In this document: positions 9,670-17,164 of the stretch, piece by piece | Layout: each line of letters starts with the position of its first letter | How positions within the stretch are numbered: the stretch's first letter is position 1 | Assembly: GCA_020048285.1 (NCBI GenBank) | Contig: JAIFMU010000009.1 | Span: forward strand, 1-64,000 | Direction of reading: 5' to 3' | From: a bacterium | Lineage (GTDB): Bacteria > Fibrobacterota > Chitinivibrionia > Chitinivibrionales > Chitinivibrionaceae | Length of the DNA: 64,000 bases | The notes under the pieces: generated by a model | What the model was told of the DNA's origin: nothing | Database searches by the model: none | Seen by the model: the letters and a program-made list of their open reading frames with translations, nothing else | Position numbers and translations under genes: made by a program

Positions 9670-9690
9670 GTTTCAAATCAACAGGATTAC

Positions 9691-11961
9691 TTATTTGCCG
9701 CGCATCATCATGTGCATGATCCCACCGCCATTTTCCACGTTGGAATATCCTTGGGTCATAAGAATCTGTTGAGCGTAGGAACTTCGACCGCCGGAAGCAC
9801 AATAGACGGTAATTTTGCGGGATTTCGAACCAAACTCGGCGATCCGCGTAGGAACTTCATCAAGAGGAATATTGATGGATCCTGGATACATTCCACCAGC
9901 ACACTCTTCGCGAGTTCTCACATCCACCACCAGTGGCTCTTCAACTTTGGGCGTCATACAGGTCTTGAGTCGCGCCATCATGTGTGAGATCCCTCCGCCG
10001 TTTTCGAGATTCGTATATCCCACGCTAGCAAGAATCTGCTGAGCGTAGGAACTCCGACCGCCGGAAGCGCAATAGAGCGTGATCTGGCGATCTTTCGGCC
10101 CAAATTCATCGAGACGATCTTCTACCTGATCGAGAGGAATATTGATTGCGCCCGGGTACATTCCAGTGGCACACTCTTCCGGGGTGCGAACATCCACCAC
10201 AAGCGGTTCATTAGAAACCGCTACTTTCGCCGGTTCTACCGCAAGAAGTTCTGTTTTTTCTTCGCCAATCGTTTTTTCAACCGGCTCAGGTTGTTTCAAC
10301 ACAAACTGCGTTGGCGAAAGAGCGCGAACGTAACGAGACAGACTGCTGAATCCACCGCTCACGTTAATCACATCGACAAAGCCCGCGCCGATTAGCGTGC
10401 GCAGAGCTTGGTGCCCTTTTTTGCCTGTTACGTCGTAAAGAACTATTGTTTTGTCCCGAGGAAGTTCGTTCAATTTCGATGGAAGAAGTTCCAGCGGAAT
10501 ATTAACGGCCGATTGCACATGAGCTTTTTCAAAGGCAAAAGTATCGCGCAAGTCGATCCACAGAGCATCTTTGCCAGCGAGGAAATCGTTCAGTTCCGCC
10601 ACGGTCACCGATGGAGAATAGCCGGAGATGCGATTTTCAGCAGTGTAAGCAGCCATGTTGATCGCATCGTTGGCGGTTCCGATCGGAGGCGAGTAGGCAA
10701 AGTCCATATCGGCGAGATCAGCCACGGTCAGTTTTGCTGCCGCCGCTGTGGCAATAACGTCGAGTCGGCGATCTGCCCCCTTGTAACCGGCAGTCTGGCC
10801 ACCTAATACAACGCCGGTATCGCGATCGTATACCACCATCACCGTCACCGGTTCAGATCCGGGGAAGTACGACGTATGGTGTTCTTTGTGAATTGTGACC
10901 GCATCGGCATTGAGTCCTGCGGCGCGCGCTCCTTTGAGCGATAGTCCGGTGGTTCCGGCGACTGCTTCAAAGACGCGCACCACTGAAGTTCCCGTGGAGC
11001 CCTTGTATTCGTGATTTCCACCGAGAGCATTTTCTGCGGCAATCCGGCCCTGACGATTCGCAGGACCCGCAAGAGGAATGCGCACTTTTTTCCCATGAAC
11101 GCGATGCTCTATTTCCACCATATCACCGGCTGCATAGATTGAATCATCGCTTGTTTTCAACGTGGCATCCACTAACAACCCACCCGCTTCACCAATGGCA
11201 AGTCCCGCTTCCTGAGCGAGTTTCAGTGTAGGGCGCACGCCAATCGACATGAGTACCATGTCTGCGGCAATAGTTGTTCCATCATTGAGAGACACCGTAT
11301 TGGTTCCCACTTCGGTAACGCCTTTGTTGGTGAGCACGTTCACGCCATAAGAGATCATCTCTTCTTGAATGAATCCAGCGATTTCAGCTTCCATAATTGC
11401 CATAACGTGAGGCATCATCTCTACCACAGAAACTTTTAATCCCCGCTTAACCAGTGCTTCAACCATTTCCAGTCCGATAAATCCTCCGCCCACAACAACC
11501 GCAGTTTTGGGTGATTTTTCATCCATGTATGAACCGATCTTGTCCATATCTTCAAGAGTCCACAACTGGAACACGTGATCGCGATCAGCCCCCGGAATTG
11601 GCGGTGCAATGGGTCGTCCACCTTGAGCGAGAATCAATTTGGTGTATTCGTACGATTTTTTGTCGCCCGTGCGAGAATCAACCGCGTGAACAATTTTGTT
11701 CGATCGATCAATCTCTGTGGCGGTTGTGTAGATGTGAACAGCCGTTTGATACTGGTCGTTGAAACTTTCGGGGCTCTGAAGAATCAATTTTGAACGGCTT
11801 TTAATATCGCCACTGATGTAGTACGGCAAGCCGCAATTGGCAAAAGATATGTCTGGGCCTGATTCGAGAATGGTGATCTGTGCGTCTGCAGAAAGGCGAC
11901 GTACTTTAGCCGCTGCGGTTGCTCCTGCGGCTACTCCGCCAATAATAACGATCTTTTCCAT
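9691..11961 (-). CDS. CoA-disulfide-reductase-like flavoprotein with three rhodanese domains
   Basis: 756 residues, cytoplasmic. Residues 1-440 are a pyridine-nucleotide-disulfide oxidoreductase: the FAD loop IIGGVAAGATAA at the N-terminus, redox cysteine C43 in SFANCGLPYY as in CoA-disulfide reductases, a second nucleotide loop VVVGGGFIGLEMVEAL, and YAAGDM near the FAD ribityl site. Three rhodanese domains follow, at about 460-550, 580-665 and 672-756. The last two carry the active-site loop YCASGGRSS and are near-duplicates, while the first has YDVTGKKG and no catalytic cysteine. Usual CoADR-RHD proteins have one rhodanese domain and about 550 residues. The likely role is reduction of CoA disulfide or polysulfide and handling of sulfane sulfur. 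The start has GAGGAG upstream. It is a single-gene unit. Confidence 0.92.
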   Translation of the reverse strand: MEKIVIIGGVAAGATAAAKVRRLSADAQITILESGPDISFANCGLPYYISGDIKSRSKLILQSPESFNDQYQTAVHIYTTATEIDRSNKIVHAVDSRTGDKKSYEYTKLILAQGGRPIAPPIPGADRDHVFQLWTLEDMDKIGSYMDEKSPKTAVVVGGGFIGLEMVEALVKRGLKVSVVEMMPHVMAIMEAEIAGFIQEEMISYGVNVLTNKGVTEVGTNTVSLNDGTTIAADMVLMSIGVRPTLKLAQEAGLAIGEAGGLLVDATLKTSDDSIYAAGDMVEIEHRVHGKKVRIPLAGPANRQGRIAAENALGGNHEYKGSTGTSVVRVFEAVAGTTGLSLKGARAAGLNADAVTIHKEHHTSYFPGSEPVTVMVVYDRDTGVVLGGQTAGYKGADRRLDVIATAAAAKLTVADLADMDFAYSPPIGTANDAINMAAYTAENRISGYSPSVTVAELNDFLAGKDALWIDLRDTFAFEKAHVQSAVNIPLELLPSKLNELPRDKTIVLYDVTGKKGHQALRTLIGAGFVDVINVSGGFSSLSRYVRALSPTQFVLKQPEPVEKTIGEEKTELLAVEPAKVAVSNEPLVVDVRTPEECATGMYPGAINIPLDQVEDRLDEFGPKDRQITLYCASGGRSSYAQQILASVGYTNLENGGGISHMMARLKTCMTPKVEEPLVVDVRTREECAGGMYPGSINIPLDEVPTRIAEFGSKSRKITVYCASGGRSSYAQQILMTQGYSNVENGGGIMHMMMRGK

Positions 11962-12000
11962 GAATGCTCCTCGCTTACGTTTTTAACAGTGTACCAAAAA

Positions 12001-12084
12001 TGCAACCATTGTGCCAACTCAATTTTTGACGCGAGATCTGTTCTATTTGCCACCGATGCAACCATTGCAACGCACTCGTTGCAA
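12001..12084. repeat. TGCAACCATTG direct repeats and TTGCAACG inverted repeat downstream of repA
   Basis: TGCAACCATTG occurs at 12001-12011 and 12057-12067. TTGCAACG (12065-12072) and CGTTGCAA (12077-12084) form a perfect 8-bp dyad across four bases, and further TTGCAAC words follow at about 12091 and 12121. The stretch lies just past the stop codon of the RepA-like gene. It could be a terminator, an origin element or a protein-binding site; no T run is present. Confidence 0.55.
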
Positions 12085-12103
12085 CAGATATTGCAACACA
12101 GCG

Positions 12104-13507
12104 TTACACAGAGAGTCGTTTTGCAACGGTTGCCGTGAGTTGTACTCTCGCTTGAGCGGCGAGAAATGGATCGTTCAGAAAGTTGGAATCGCTTAAGATA
12201 TCGAGTTCAGCCAATTGTGTCTCGCTCAACATATCCTCTACTCCAATAGTCGCAGCCACTTCCTTGTGAAGTGCCAGTCGTTCAGGCTCAGCGAGCGAAT
12301 AGTAATAGTTTTGAATCTCTTCCGGTGAAGGGAGTGATCGCTTGTATCCGCGCTGTTCTGCTGTTGTTGCCAGAAGTTCACTAACCTTATGATGTGTGGC
12401 GATCTGGGGACGTGACTCTTCGGGAATTGACCATTCGTTGCGCAGGAATGAGTAAATAAATCCGGCGGGATTGTCGATTTTTTTCCCTTTTGACTGTTCA
12501 GATTTCAAGTGGCGAAGGATTAGTTTCACCTGAGGAAGTGATTCGCGAATCATCGATTCCACTTTGTTGCGTGCAATCCCGAGCGAAAGCAACTCTTGAG
12601 AGATCTCTGATTCCGGTGCGGTGGCAATTACCGTGCGTTTTCGTTCAGCCACTTCGCGATTTTGAAACTCTTGGCTAAATTGATAGCGATATTCAGAACC
12701 TCTTCCTCGCACTTTCACTAGTTCCGCAGAAAGAAGAAAGTCAATCCCGATCAGTTCTTCGTGTGCTTTGCGAAGAGTTTTATCAATATCAGAAATGTAT
12801 TTCGCTTTCAATCCCATAAGTGTTCCCAGTTCGATCACATCAATTGAGAAGAGATCTCCGCGCTTAGCCATGAAAAAGGCCCGCTTATTAAGGTATTGAT
12901 AAAGCCGTTTGGCTACAGGAGATTTCAATTTTTCAAAGAATGTTTTCACCGATACGGGCGAAACATAGCCGTGGGTTCGGTTTGAAAGATAGGTTGAATT
13001 GAATCTTACCATGGAGACATCTTGATGTGATCCGTCGGGATAGGATATAGTCGTCATTTGAAATTCTGTGAGCAAACGGAAATTGTGGTATTTGCCCCGC
13101 TGATTTTTCTCTTTGTCCTGAAGAGTTAGGTGAGCGGTAATTTTAGTGTCCACAATTTTATCAATGGCTTCGCGAATAGCACGATAATCAGCCCCTCCCC
13201 TACTTTTCCATCCGAGCGTTGACAAGATATCTGCAATTGAAAAGTAAAGTGCTCCATCGCCACTGAGTCCTGATTTTTCAAGTTCTAATTCAAGAGCAGT
13301 AAAGACTTCGTACGAAAGTATACCTGGAAGACCTTCACTATTGGTAACATGCCACAGAGCTGTTCCTTCGGGAAGATCTATTTCAATTTTTATTTCACTG
13401 TCGGTGCTATTTTTTTTCCCCAATTTGAAATAAGGAAATTCTACGAAATTTGTTTCACTCCACAGAGCAACGGCATCTTTCTCTTTTTTCTGAATATGAA
13501 GTTCCAA
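12104..13507 (-). CDS. RepA-like replication initiator protein
   Basis: 467 residues. The central part (VRFNSTYLSNRTHGYVSPVS, then SPVAKRLYQYLNKRAFF and FSIDVIELGTLMGL) matches the layout of plasmid initiators of the RPA/RepA type, in which winged-helix domains bind origin repeats. The C-terminal third has helical segments such as PEEIQNYYYSLAEPERLAL. The start is TTG at 13507, preceded by AGAGGAG; the region before it has no better start. The gene lies downstream of parA and parB on the same strand, with 332 bases of repeat-bearing DNA between (13508-13839). This is a classical plasmid replication-partition order. The initiator call is from overall pattern, not one diagnostic motif. Confidence 0.72.
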   Translation of the reverse strand: MELHIQKKEKDAVALWSETNFVEFPYFKLGKKNSTDSEIKIEIDLPEGTALWHVTNSEGLPGILSYEVFTALELELEKSGLSGDGALYFSIADILSTLGWKSRGGADYRAIREAIDKIVDTKITAHLTLQDKEKNQRGKYHNFRLLTEFQMTTISYPDGSHQDVSMVRFNSTYLSNRTHGYVSPVSVKTFFEKLKSPVAKRLYQYLNKRAFFMAKRGDLFSIDVIELGTLMGLKAKYISDIDKTLRKAHEELIGIDFLLSAELVKVRGRGSEYRYQFSQEFQNREVAERKRTVIATAPESEISQELLSLGIARNKVESMIRESLPQVKLILRHLKSEQSKGKKIDNPAGFIYSFLRNEWSIPEESRPQIATHHKVSELLATTAEQRGYKRSLPSPEEIQNYYYSLAEPERLALHKEVAATIGVEDMLSETQLAELDILSDSNFLNDPFLAAQARVQLTATVAKRLSV

Positions 13508-13602
13508 AAAAACAACTCCTCTGTGTTTATTTGATAAATGAATTAGTGATTCTGTGAAATGAGCTATCTTATTTTATTTTTAGATAGTTACAAGCTCTAT
13601 CT

Positions 13603-13838
13603 CGGTTGCTATCCCGCAGTGTTCGATTCTTTTCACAGACCAATTCGTTTTATCTCCCTATGATTTCGTTTCATTTCCCGCTCGTTTTCGGTTGTTATCC
13701 CGAACTTTCTCACTATTGGCTCTATCCGTGAACTCATTGTACTAACTCAACCATACTTGCAGTACTCTCCGATTGGTTTGATCTCAATTCGGTTGTTTCT
13801 ACTGCGAATATTTAACTAATTTTTCGGTTGTTATCCCG
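13603..13838. other. Candidate replication origin or rep operator with CGGTTGYTATCCCG repeats
   Basis: The motif CGGTTG[C/T]TATCCCG occurs in the same orientation at 13603-13616, 13689-13702 and 13825-13838, with a partial copy (CGGTTGTT) at 13790. Each full copy is also a dyad, CGG-N8-CCG, best at 13687-13704 where TTCGG faces CCGAA. The repeats fill the gap between parB and repA, where plasmid iterons or rep operators lie. Spacing is uneven (86 and 136 bases), less regular than classical iterons. Confidence 0.6.
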
Positions 13839-13839
13839 A

Positions 13840-14781
13840 CTAGTTTTGCTCTCGTTTGAGTAACTCTTCTCGTATATAGGCCATGATCTTATCCGAATCA
13901 TTGTATTCTATGTCTTCTGGTAGCTTAAATTCCAGTGTGACCTTGTTGCGTGTACTCACTTCAAAGCGATTCCACTTCCCTCCGTCAATTTTCCACCGTT
14001 TTAATGGTTTTTTGATTTCAGGGATCCTTTGTTGAATCGGACTTTTGTTTATGGTTCGCAGTGAATCGATGGTCATTTCTCCCGACTGAATTGCTGCTAT
14101 AACGGTATGAGCCCAATTCTCGATATCCAGAACCGTCTCCCCTGCCCCTTCTCGCTTTTTACACCCTGCAGCGATTTCGTCGAGATGTCCTCCACTTAAG
14201 CCTTTTAGAACGGCTTCGCGAAGAATTCCCTGAATCGTTTCGGGAAGTGTAAGCAGTTTCAGTATGCGGGAAATTCTAGTTTTTGAAGAACCCACCGCAA
14301 CGGCAATTTCATCAAGAGTCAATGAATCGAGTTTTTGCATATCAGCATAGGCGCGAGCTTTTTCAAAGGCGGTAAAATCTTCGCGCTGCTCATTTTCGAT
14401 TACGGTTAAGAGTCTATGAGTACGGTCGTCGATTTCTGCATCAACCGTCGCTTTCACTGTTTTCATATCGGGAAGAAACCGGCGAATTGCCGTGAGTCGT
14501 CGCCAGCCTGCAATTAGAGTGTAGCTTTCACCGGTGCGTCGCACTTGGATCGGACTGCGCAACCCGTGTTCGCGAATCGATACAGCGAGACTTTCGAGTT
14601 CACTACTATTGAGGCTCTCTTCGTCGCGATACTGAAACGGATTGTCCGCTATTTGATCTACAGGGATTTCGAAAATCTTCTCCCGCGATACCACTCCGGC
14701 ATTTTTTCGAACCGTATCCCCGATGCGTTCTAAATGTGGATCCGCAAGCATAGATCGATCTCGTTTGGCCAGTCCTGCCAT
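13840..14781 (-). CDS. parB: ParB-like partition protein
   Basis: 313 residues. The N-terminal ParB/Srx domain has NPFQYRDEESLN, the CTP-binding region IAGWRRLTAIR, and ENEQREDFTAFEKARAY. A helix-turn-helix follows (SLTLDEIAVAVGSSKTRISRILKLLTLP), which in the family contacts the parS site. The C-terminus is charged. The start at 14781 (MAGLAKRDRS) was chosen because AAGAGA precedes it; a GTG nine codons upstream overlaps the end of parA and is possible. It follows ParA in the usual order, and works with it to segregate a replicon to daughter cells. Confidence 0.85.
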   Translation of the reverse strand: MAGLAKRDRSMLADPHLERIGDTVRKNAGVVSREKIFEIPVDQIADNPFQYRDEESLNSSELESLAVSIREHGLRSPIQVRRTGESYTLIAGWRRLTAIRRFLPDMKTVKATVDAEIDDRTHRLLTVIENEQREDFTAFEKARAYADMQKLDSLTLDEIAVAVGSSKTRISRILKLLTLPETIQGILREAVLKGLSGGHLDEIAAGCKKREGAGETVLDIENWAHTVIAAIQSGEMTIDSLRTINKSPIQQRIPEIKKPLKRWKIDGGKWNRFEVSTRNKVTLEFKLPEDIEYNDSDKIMAYIREELLKREQN

Positions 14782-14797
14782 TAATTTTTCTCTTGTA

Positions 14798-15595
14798 TTA
14801 TTTGACACGGCGCAATACCTCCTCAAAGACTTTTCGGTAGCGAATTGCAATTTTCGTGTTTTGACGACTCACCATGAGTGGCACATTTTCTGAAACTGAA
14901 TACGCCGCGGCAACGGTGCGAGGAATAGCCGGTTCGATAATGAGATTTCCCCAAATCGCTTTCAGATGTTCTTGAGCGACATCAAGGCCCACGGTATTTT
15001 CAACTGCCATGGTCAGAACGATACCGCTTAATTGAGGAAGGCCAAACCCATCGCTGCTATTCTCGGCAATGACAGAACTGATATCTCCCACCATTTTGTC
15101 CACGAGCCCAATTTTATCAATTGAATCCGAAGATGAAGTGGTGACGATAAATACGTGCGTGCTGGCAAATATCGACGCGATATTCACGTGGGAATTTGCT
15201 GGAGGACAGTCGATAACGACAATGTCGAATTGATTGGCACACTCGTGCAAGAGGTCGCGAAACCGTTCAAAGGTGTCTTCCTGTCGTGAAACGAGATGTT
15301 CGACATTTTTCAGCGATGCATTTGCACCAATGATACTCAAGTTTTCAAACGCGGTCGGGCGAATCGTAACACCTTTTTCAGGGTGAATGTTTTCAGCGAG
15401 AAAATCATAGACCGTGTATTCTACATTTTCTCGACCAAAGCCAACATACTCGGTGGAATCACCTTGTGGATCCCAGTCGATCAGAAGTGTTTCCAATCCT
15501 TTCTGCGCACAGTGAGTAGCGAAATTAACCGACACATTGGTTTTTCCTACTCCACCCTTGTAGTTCAGGAACGAAATAACTTTTGGTTCTCTCAT
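14798..15595 (-). CDS. parA: ParA-family partition ATPase
   Basis: 265 residues. The deviant Walker A motif KGGVGKT (lysines 13 and 18) sits near the N-terminus as in ParA/MinD proteins without an N-terminal HTH. The second motif is LLIDWDPQGD and Walker B is IVVIDCPPA. Family members bind DNA non-specifically in the ATP form and pull ParB-parS complexes apart. AGACGGAGATAACAG precedes the ATG. The gene is three bases downstream of the small HTH gene and just upstream of parB, so the three form one transcription unit. Confidence 0.92.
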   Translation of the reverse strand: MREPKVISFLNYKGGVGKTNVSVNFATHCAQKGLETLLIDWDPQGDSTEYVGFGRENVEYTVYDFLAENIHPEKGVTIRPTAFENLSIIGANASLKNVEHLVSRQEDTFERFRDLLHECANQFDIVVIDCPPANSHVNIASIFASTHVFIVTTSSSDSIDKIGLVDKMVGDISSVIAENSSDGFGLPQLSGIVLTMAVENTVGLDVAQEHLKAIWGNLIIEPAIPRTVAAAYSVSENVPLMVSRQNTKIAIRYRKVFEEVLRRVK

Positions 15596-15598
15596 CTG

Positions 15599-15787
15599 TT
15601 ATCTCCGTCTTCGTTCGATGTAATCATTGATGTTGGCAATGTTTTTTTCTGACCAAAGAAATTGATATACCGTCCGTTGTTCCGGTTCTGCTATCAATGT
15701 TTGGTCAAGCCATTTCAAGAGAGTGTTTTTGCTGATACCAACCAAGTCGCACACCTGTTTGCTGGTATAAAGTCCGTCTTTTTTCAA
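15599..15787 (-). CDS. Small MerR-type HTH protein at the head of the par operon
   Basis: 62 residues, starting LKKDGLYTSKQVCDLVG. The segment from residue 6 (YTSKQVCDLVGISKNTLLKWLD) is a MerR/excisionase-like winged helix-turn-helix, and the remainder ends in RRRR. The TTG at 15787 was chosen because GGGGGATCA precedes it at good spacing. A second in-frame TTG at 15856 would put the 16-bp palindrome at 15842-15857 inside the gene and has no ribosome site. Its place before parA suggests a regulator of the partition genes or an accessory site-binding protein. ParA proteins of other plasmids often carry such an HTH themselves; here it is a separate protein. Confidence 0.7.
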   Translation of the reverse strand: MKKDGLYTSKQVCDLVGISKNTLLKWLDQTLIAEPEQRTVYQFLWSEKNIANINDYIERRRR

Positions 15788-15841
15788 TGATCCCCCTTCT
15801 GCCCACCACGAGGGTGACGAGTTGTACGAGTTGGTTTGTCT

Positions 15842-15857
15842 GTTGCGAGCTCGCAAC
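15842..15857. promoter_or_regulatory. Perfect 16-bp palindrome GTTGCGAGCTCGCAAC, copy 1 (candidate parS or par operator)
   Basis: The palindrome is identical to the copy at 16113-16128; both are also flanked by T on each side. This copy lies 55 bases upstream of the chosen start of the first gene of the par operon. A perfect 16-bp dyad is the size and form of known parS sites, though the sequence differs from the chromosomal consensus TGTTTCACGTGAAACA. Confidence 0.7.
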
Positions 15858-16112
15858 TCTGCTGCAGAATCGTCTGCTTTAACATTTTTCTCTGTTCCGA
15901 TTTAAACATTAGCACTGCTAGAGTTACACGTTGTTCAATAGGAAACGATGTTTACTCCAACATTGGTTGCTTTTTCCCGTGATACAGCAGTAAGCCTTTT
16001 CATTGGTGTAACAATCATTATTGTTACGTTTGCGAGTTGCTCGTCTTGTACGAGTTTGTCAATGTAATATACAATTGATCGGAGTCGATAACGGTGAACA
16101 TTTTTGGGAATT

Positions 16113-16128
16113 GTTGCGAGCTCGCAAC
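16113..16128. promoter_or_regulatory. Perfect 16-bp palindrome GTTGCGAGCTCGCAAC, copy 2
   Basis: Exact second copy of the palindrome at 15842-15857, spaced 271 bases from it (start to start). Two identical 16-bp dyads next to a parAB operon are best read as binding sites of ParB or of the small HTH protein. Confidence 0.7.
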
Positions 16129-16302
16129 TGAATAGTTGGAATGTAGAATCATAATAATCGTTCGCTCTGAAATGAAGTGCATTGAGCGTTTCGATGGCGC
16201 ATCGATATGACCAGAAGGCTGGGAGGAATTGGTTATAGAGAATAGATATGCTGCATATTAAGCATTTCGACTGTTTGGCCAGAAACGTGGCCCTGAGAAC
16301 AG

Positions 16303-16339
16303 TTTTATGCGTGCATAAAAAGAGTTGATCGTGTATACT
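16303..16339 (+). promoter_or_regulatory. Possible promoter and operator of the MerR-type regulator
   Basis: TTTTATGC and GCATAAAA form a near-perfect dyad at 16303-16320, and TATACT at 16334-16339 is a good -10 box 28 bases before the TTG start. MerR proteins bind dyads in long promoter spacers. No clear -35 box was found, so this is tentative. Confidence 0.35.
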
Positions 16340-16366
16340 TAGGGATATGAAAAAGGAGAGGTCAGA

Positions 16367-17164
16367 TTGAACACTGAAGTGAAACAAAAGGAGTTCTGCC
16401 GACTCACCGGTTTAACGCGTAAGTCATTACTGATTTACGAAGAAAAAGGATTGTTAGTTCCATGCAGAATTGATAGTTCAACGGGATATCGTTTCTACTC
16501 AAGCTTGGAAATTGATCGGGGAACAAAAATAAGCATTTTGCGTGCACTGGATTTTGCCGTTCCGGAAATTGCAGCGGTTCTCGAACAAGGAGACAATGCT
16601 TTGTCTGTGTTAGAACAGAAAGAAGTAGAGTTGACTCGCAAAATGGCGGTAGTCGAAAATGGCTTGAGGTTTTTGGAAGTGAATAGAGGCGTAACCCCTT
16701 TTGTTGAAGATGTTCGTGAAACAAAGTTGTCGCTATTTCAGGTCGCCACAATGGAAGGACGAGGTTCAGTTCGCGATATTGCTGTTCATTTGAAATTGCT
16801 AAGTCGATATATTCGCAACTACGGAGCGCTTGAATGTGGTCCCACGGGAACGTTCTTTTACCCTGATAGCACGTTTGACGATTTTCATTTTAAGGTGTTT
16901 GTTCCGGTCAATGGTGAATGGTTGATTCCGACGAATGGATTTGTAATTGAAAATTTTGGAATGCCTCGATTCCTCTATCTTCGCCACTACGGATCCTATG
17001 AACTTCTTGCGCCACTCTACGAACGGTTGCGTATAGCCGTGGAAGAACGGGGTGAAACCCTTGATGGAAGTTATATAGAACTCTATAGAAATCCACCGCA
17101 CCAACTTCTCGGATCGGACACTTCCTTGCTTATAACCGATATTGGAGTTCCTTTATGGTATTGA
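16367..17164 (+). CDS. MerR-family regulator with GyrI-like effector domain
   Basis: 265 residues. The N-terminus is a MerR winged helix (KEFCRLTGLTRKSLLIYEEKGLL, then the R-Y-Y-like STGYRFYSS). A dimerisation coiled coil lies at about 75-105. The C-terminal 150 residues form a GyrI-like/BmrR-type ligand domain (LRHYGSYELLAPLYERL). Such proteins activate transport or stress genes on binding a small hydrophobic molecule. The start is TTG at 16367, with AAGGAGAGG upstream. The gene overlaps the next gene by 10 bases, so it probably controls its own operon, including the urea-transporter fusion. Confidence 0.85.
   Translation: MNTEVKQKEFCRLTGLTRKSLLIYEEKGLLVPCRIDSSTGYRFYSSLEIDRGTKISILRALDFAVPEIAAVLEQGDNALSVLEQKEVELTRKMAVVENGLRFLEVNRGVTPFVEDVRETKLSLFQVATMEGRGSVRDIAVHLKLLSRYIRNYGALECGPTGTFFYPDSTFDDFHFKVFVPVNGEWLIPTNGFVIENFGMPRFLYLRHYGSYELLAPLYERLRIAVEERGETLDGSYIELYRNPPHQLLGSDTSLLITDIGVPLWY

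Larger units (their letters stand above)
15858..16366. other. Intergenic region between the par operon and the MerR gene
   Basis: It holds the second palindrome (16113-16128) and a related half site TTGCGAG at 16030-16036. A minus-strand open frame ends at 15935. Its last 60 codons look protein-like (YYIDKLVQDEQLANVTIMIV), but its upstream part runs through the promoter of the plus-strand regulator and no ribosome site was found, so it may be a gene remnant. No other gene is seen. Confidence 0.4.
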
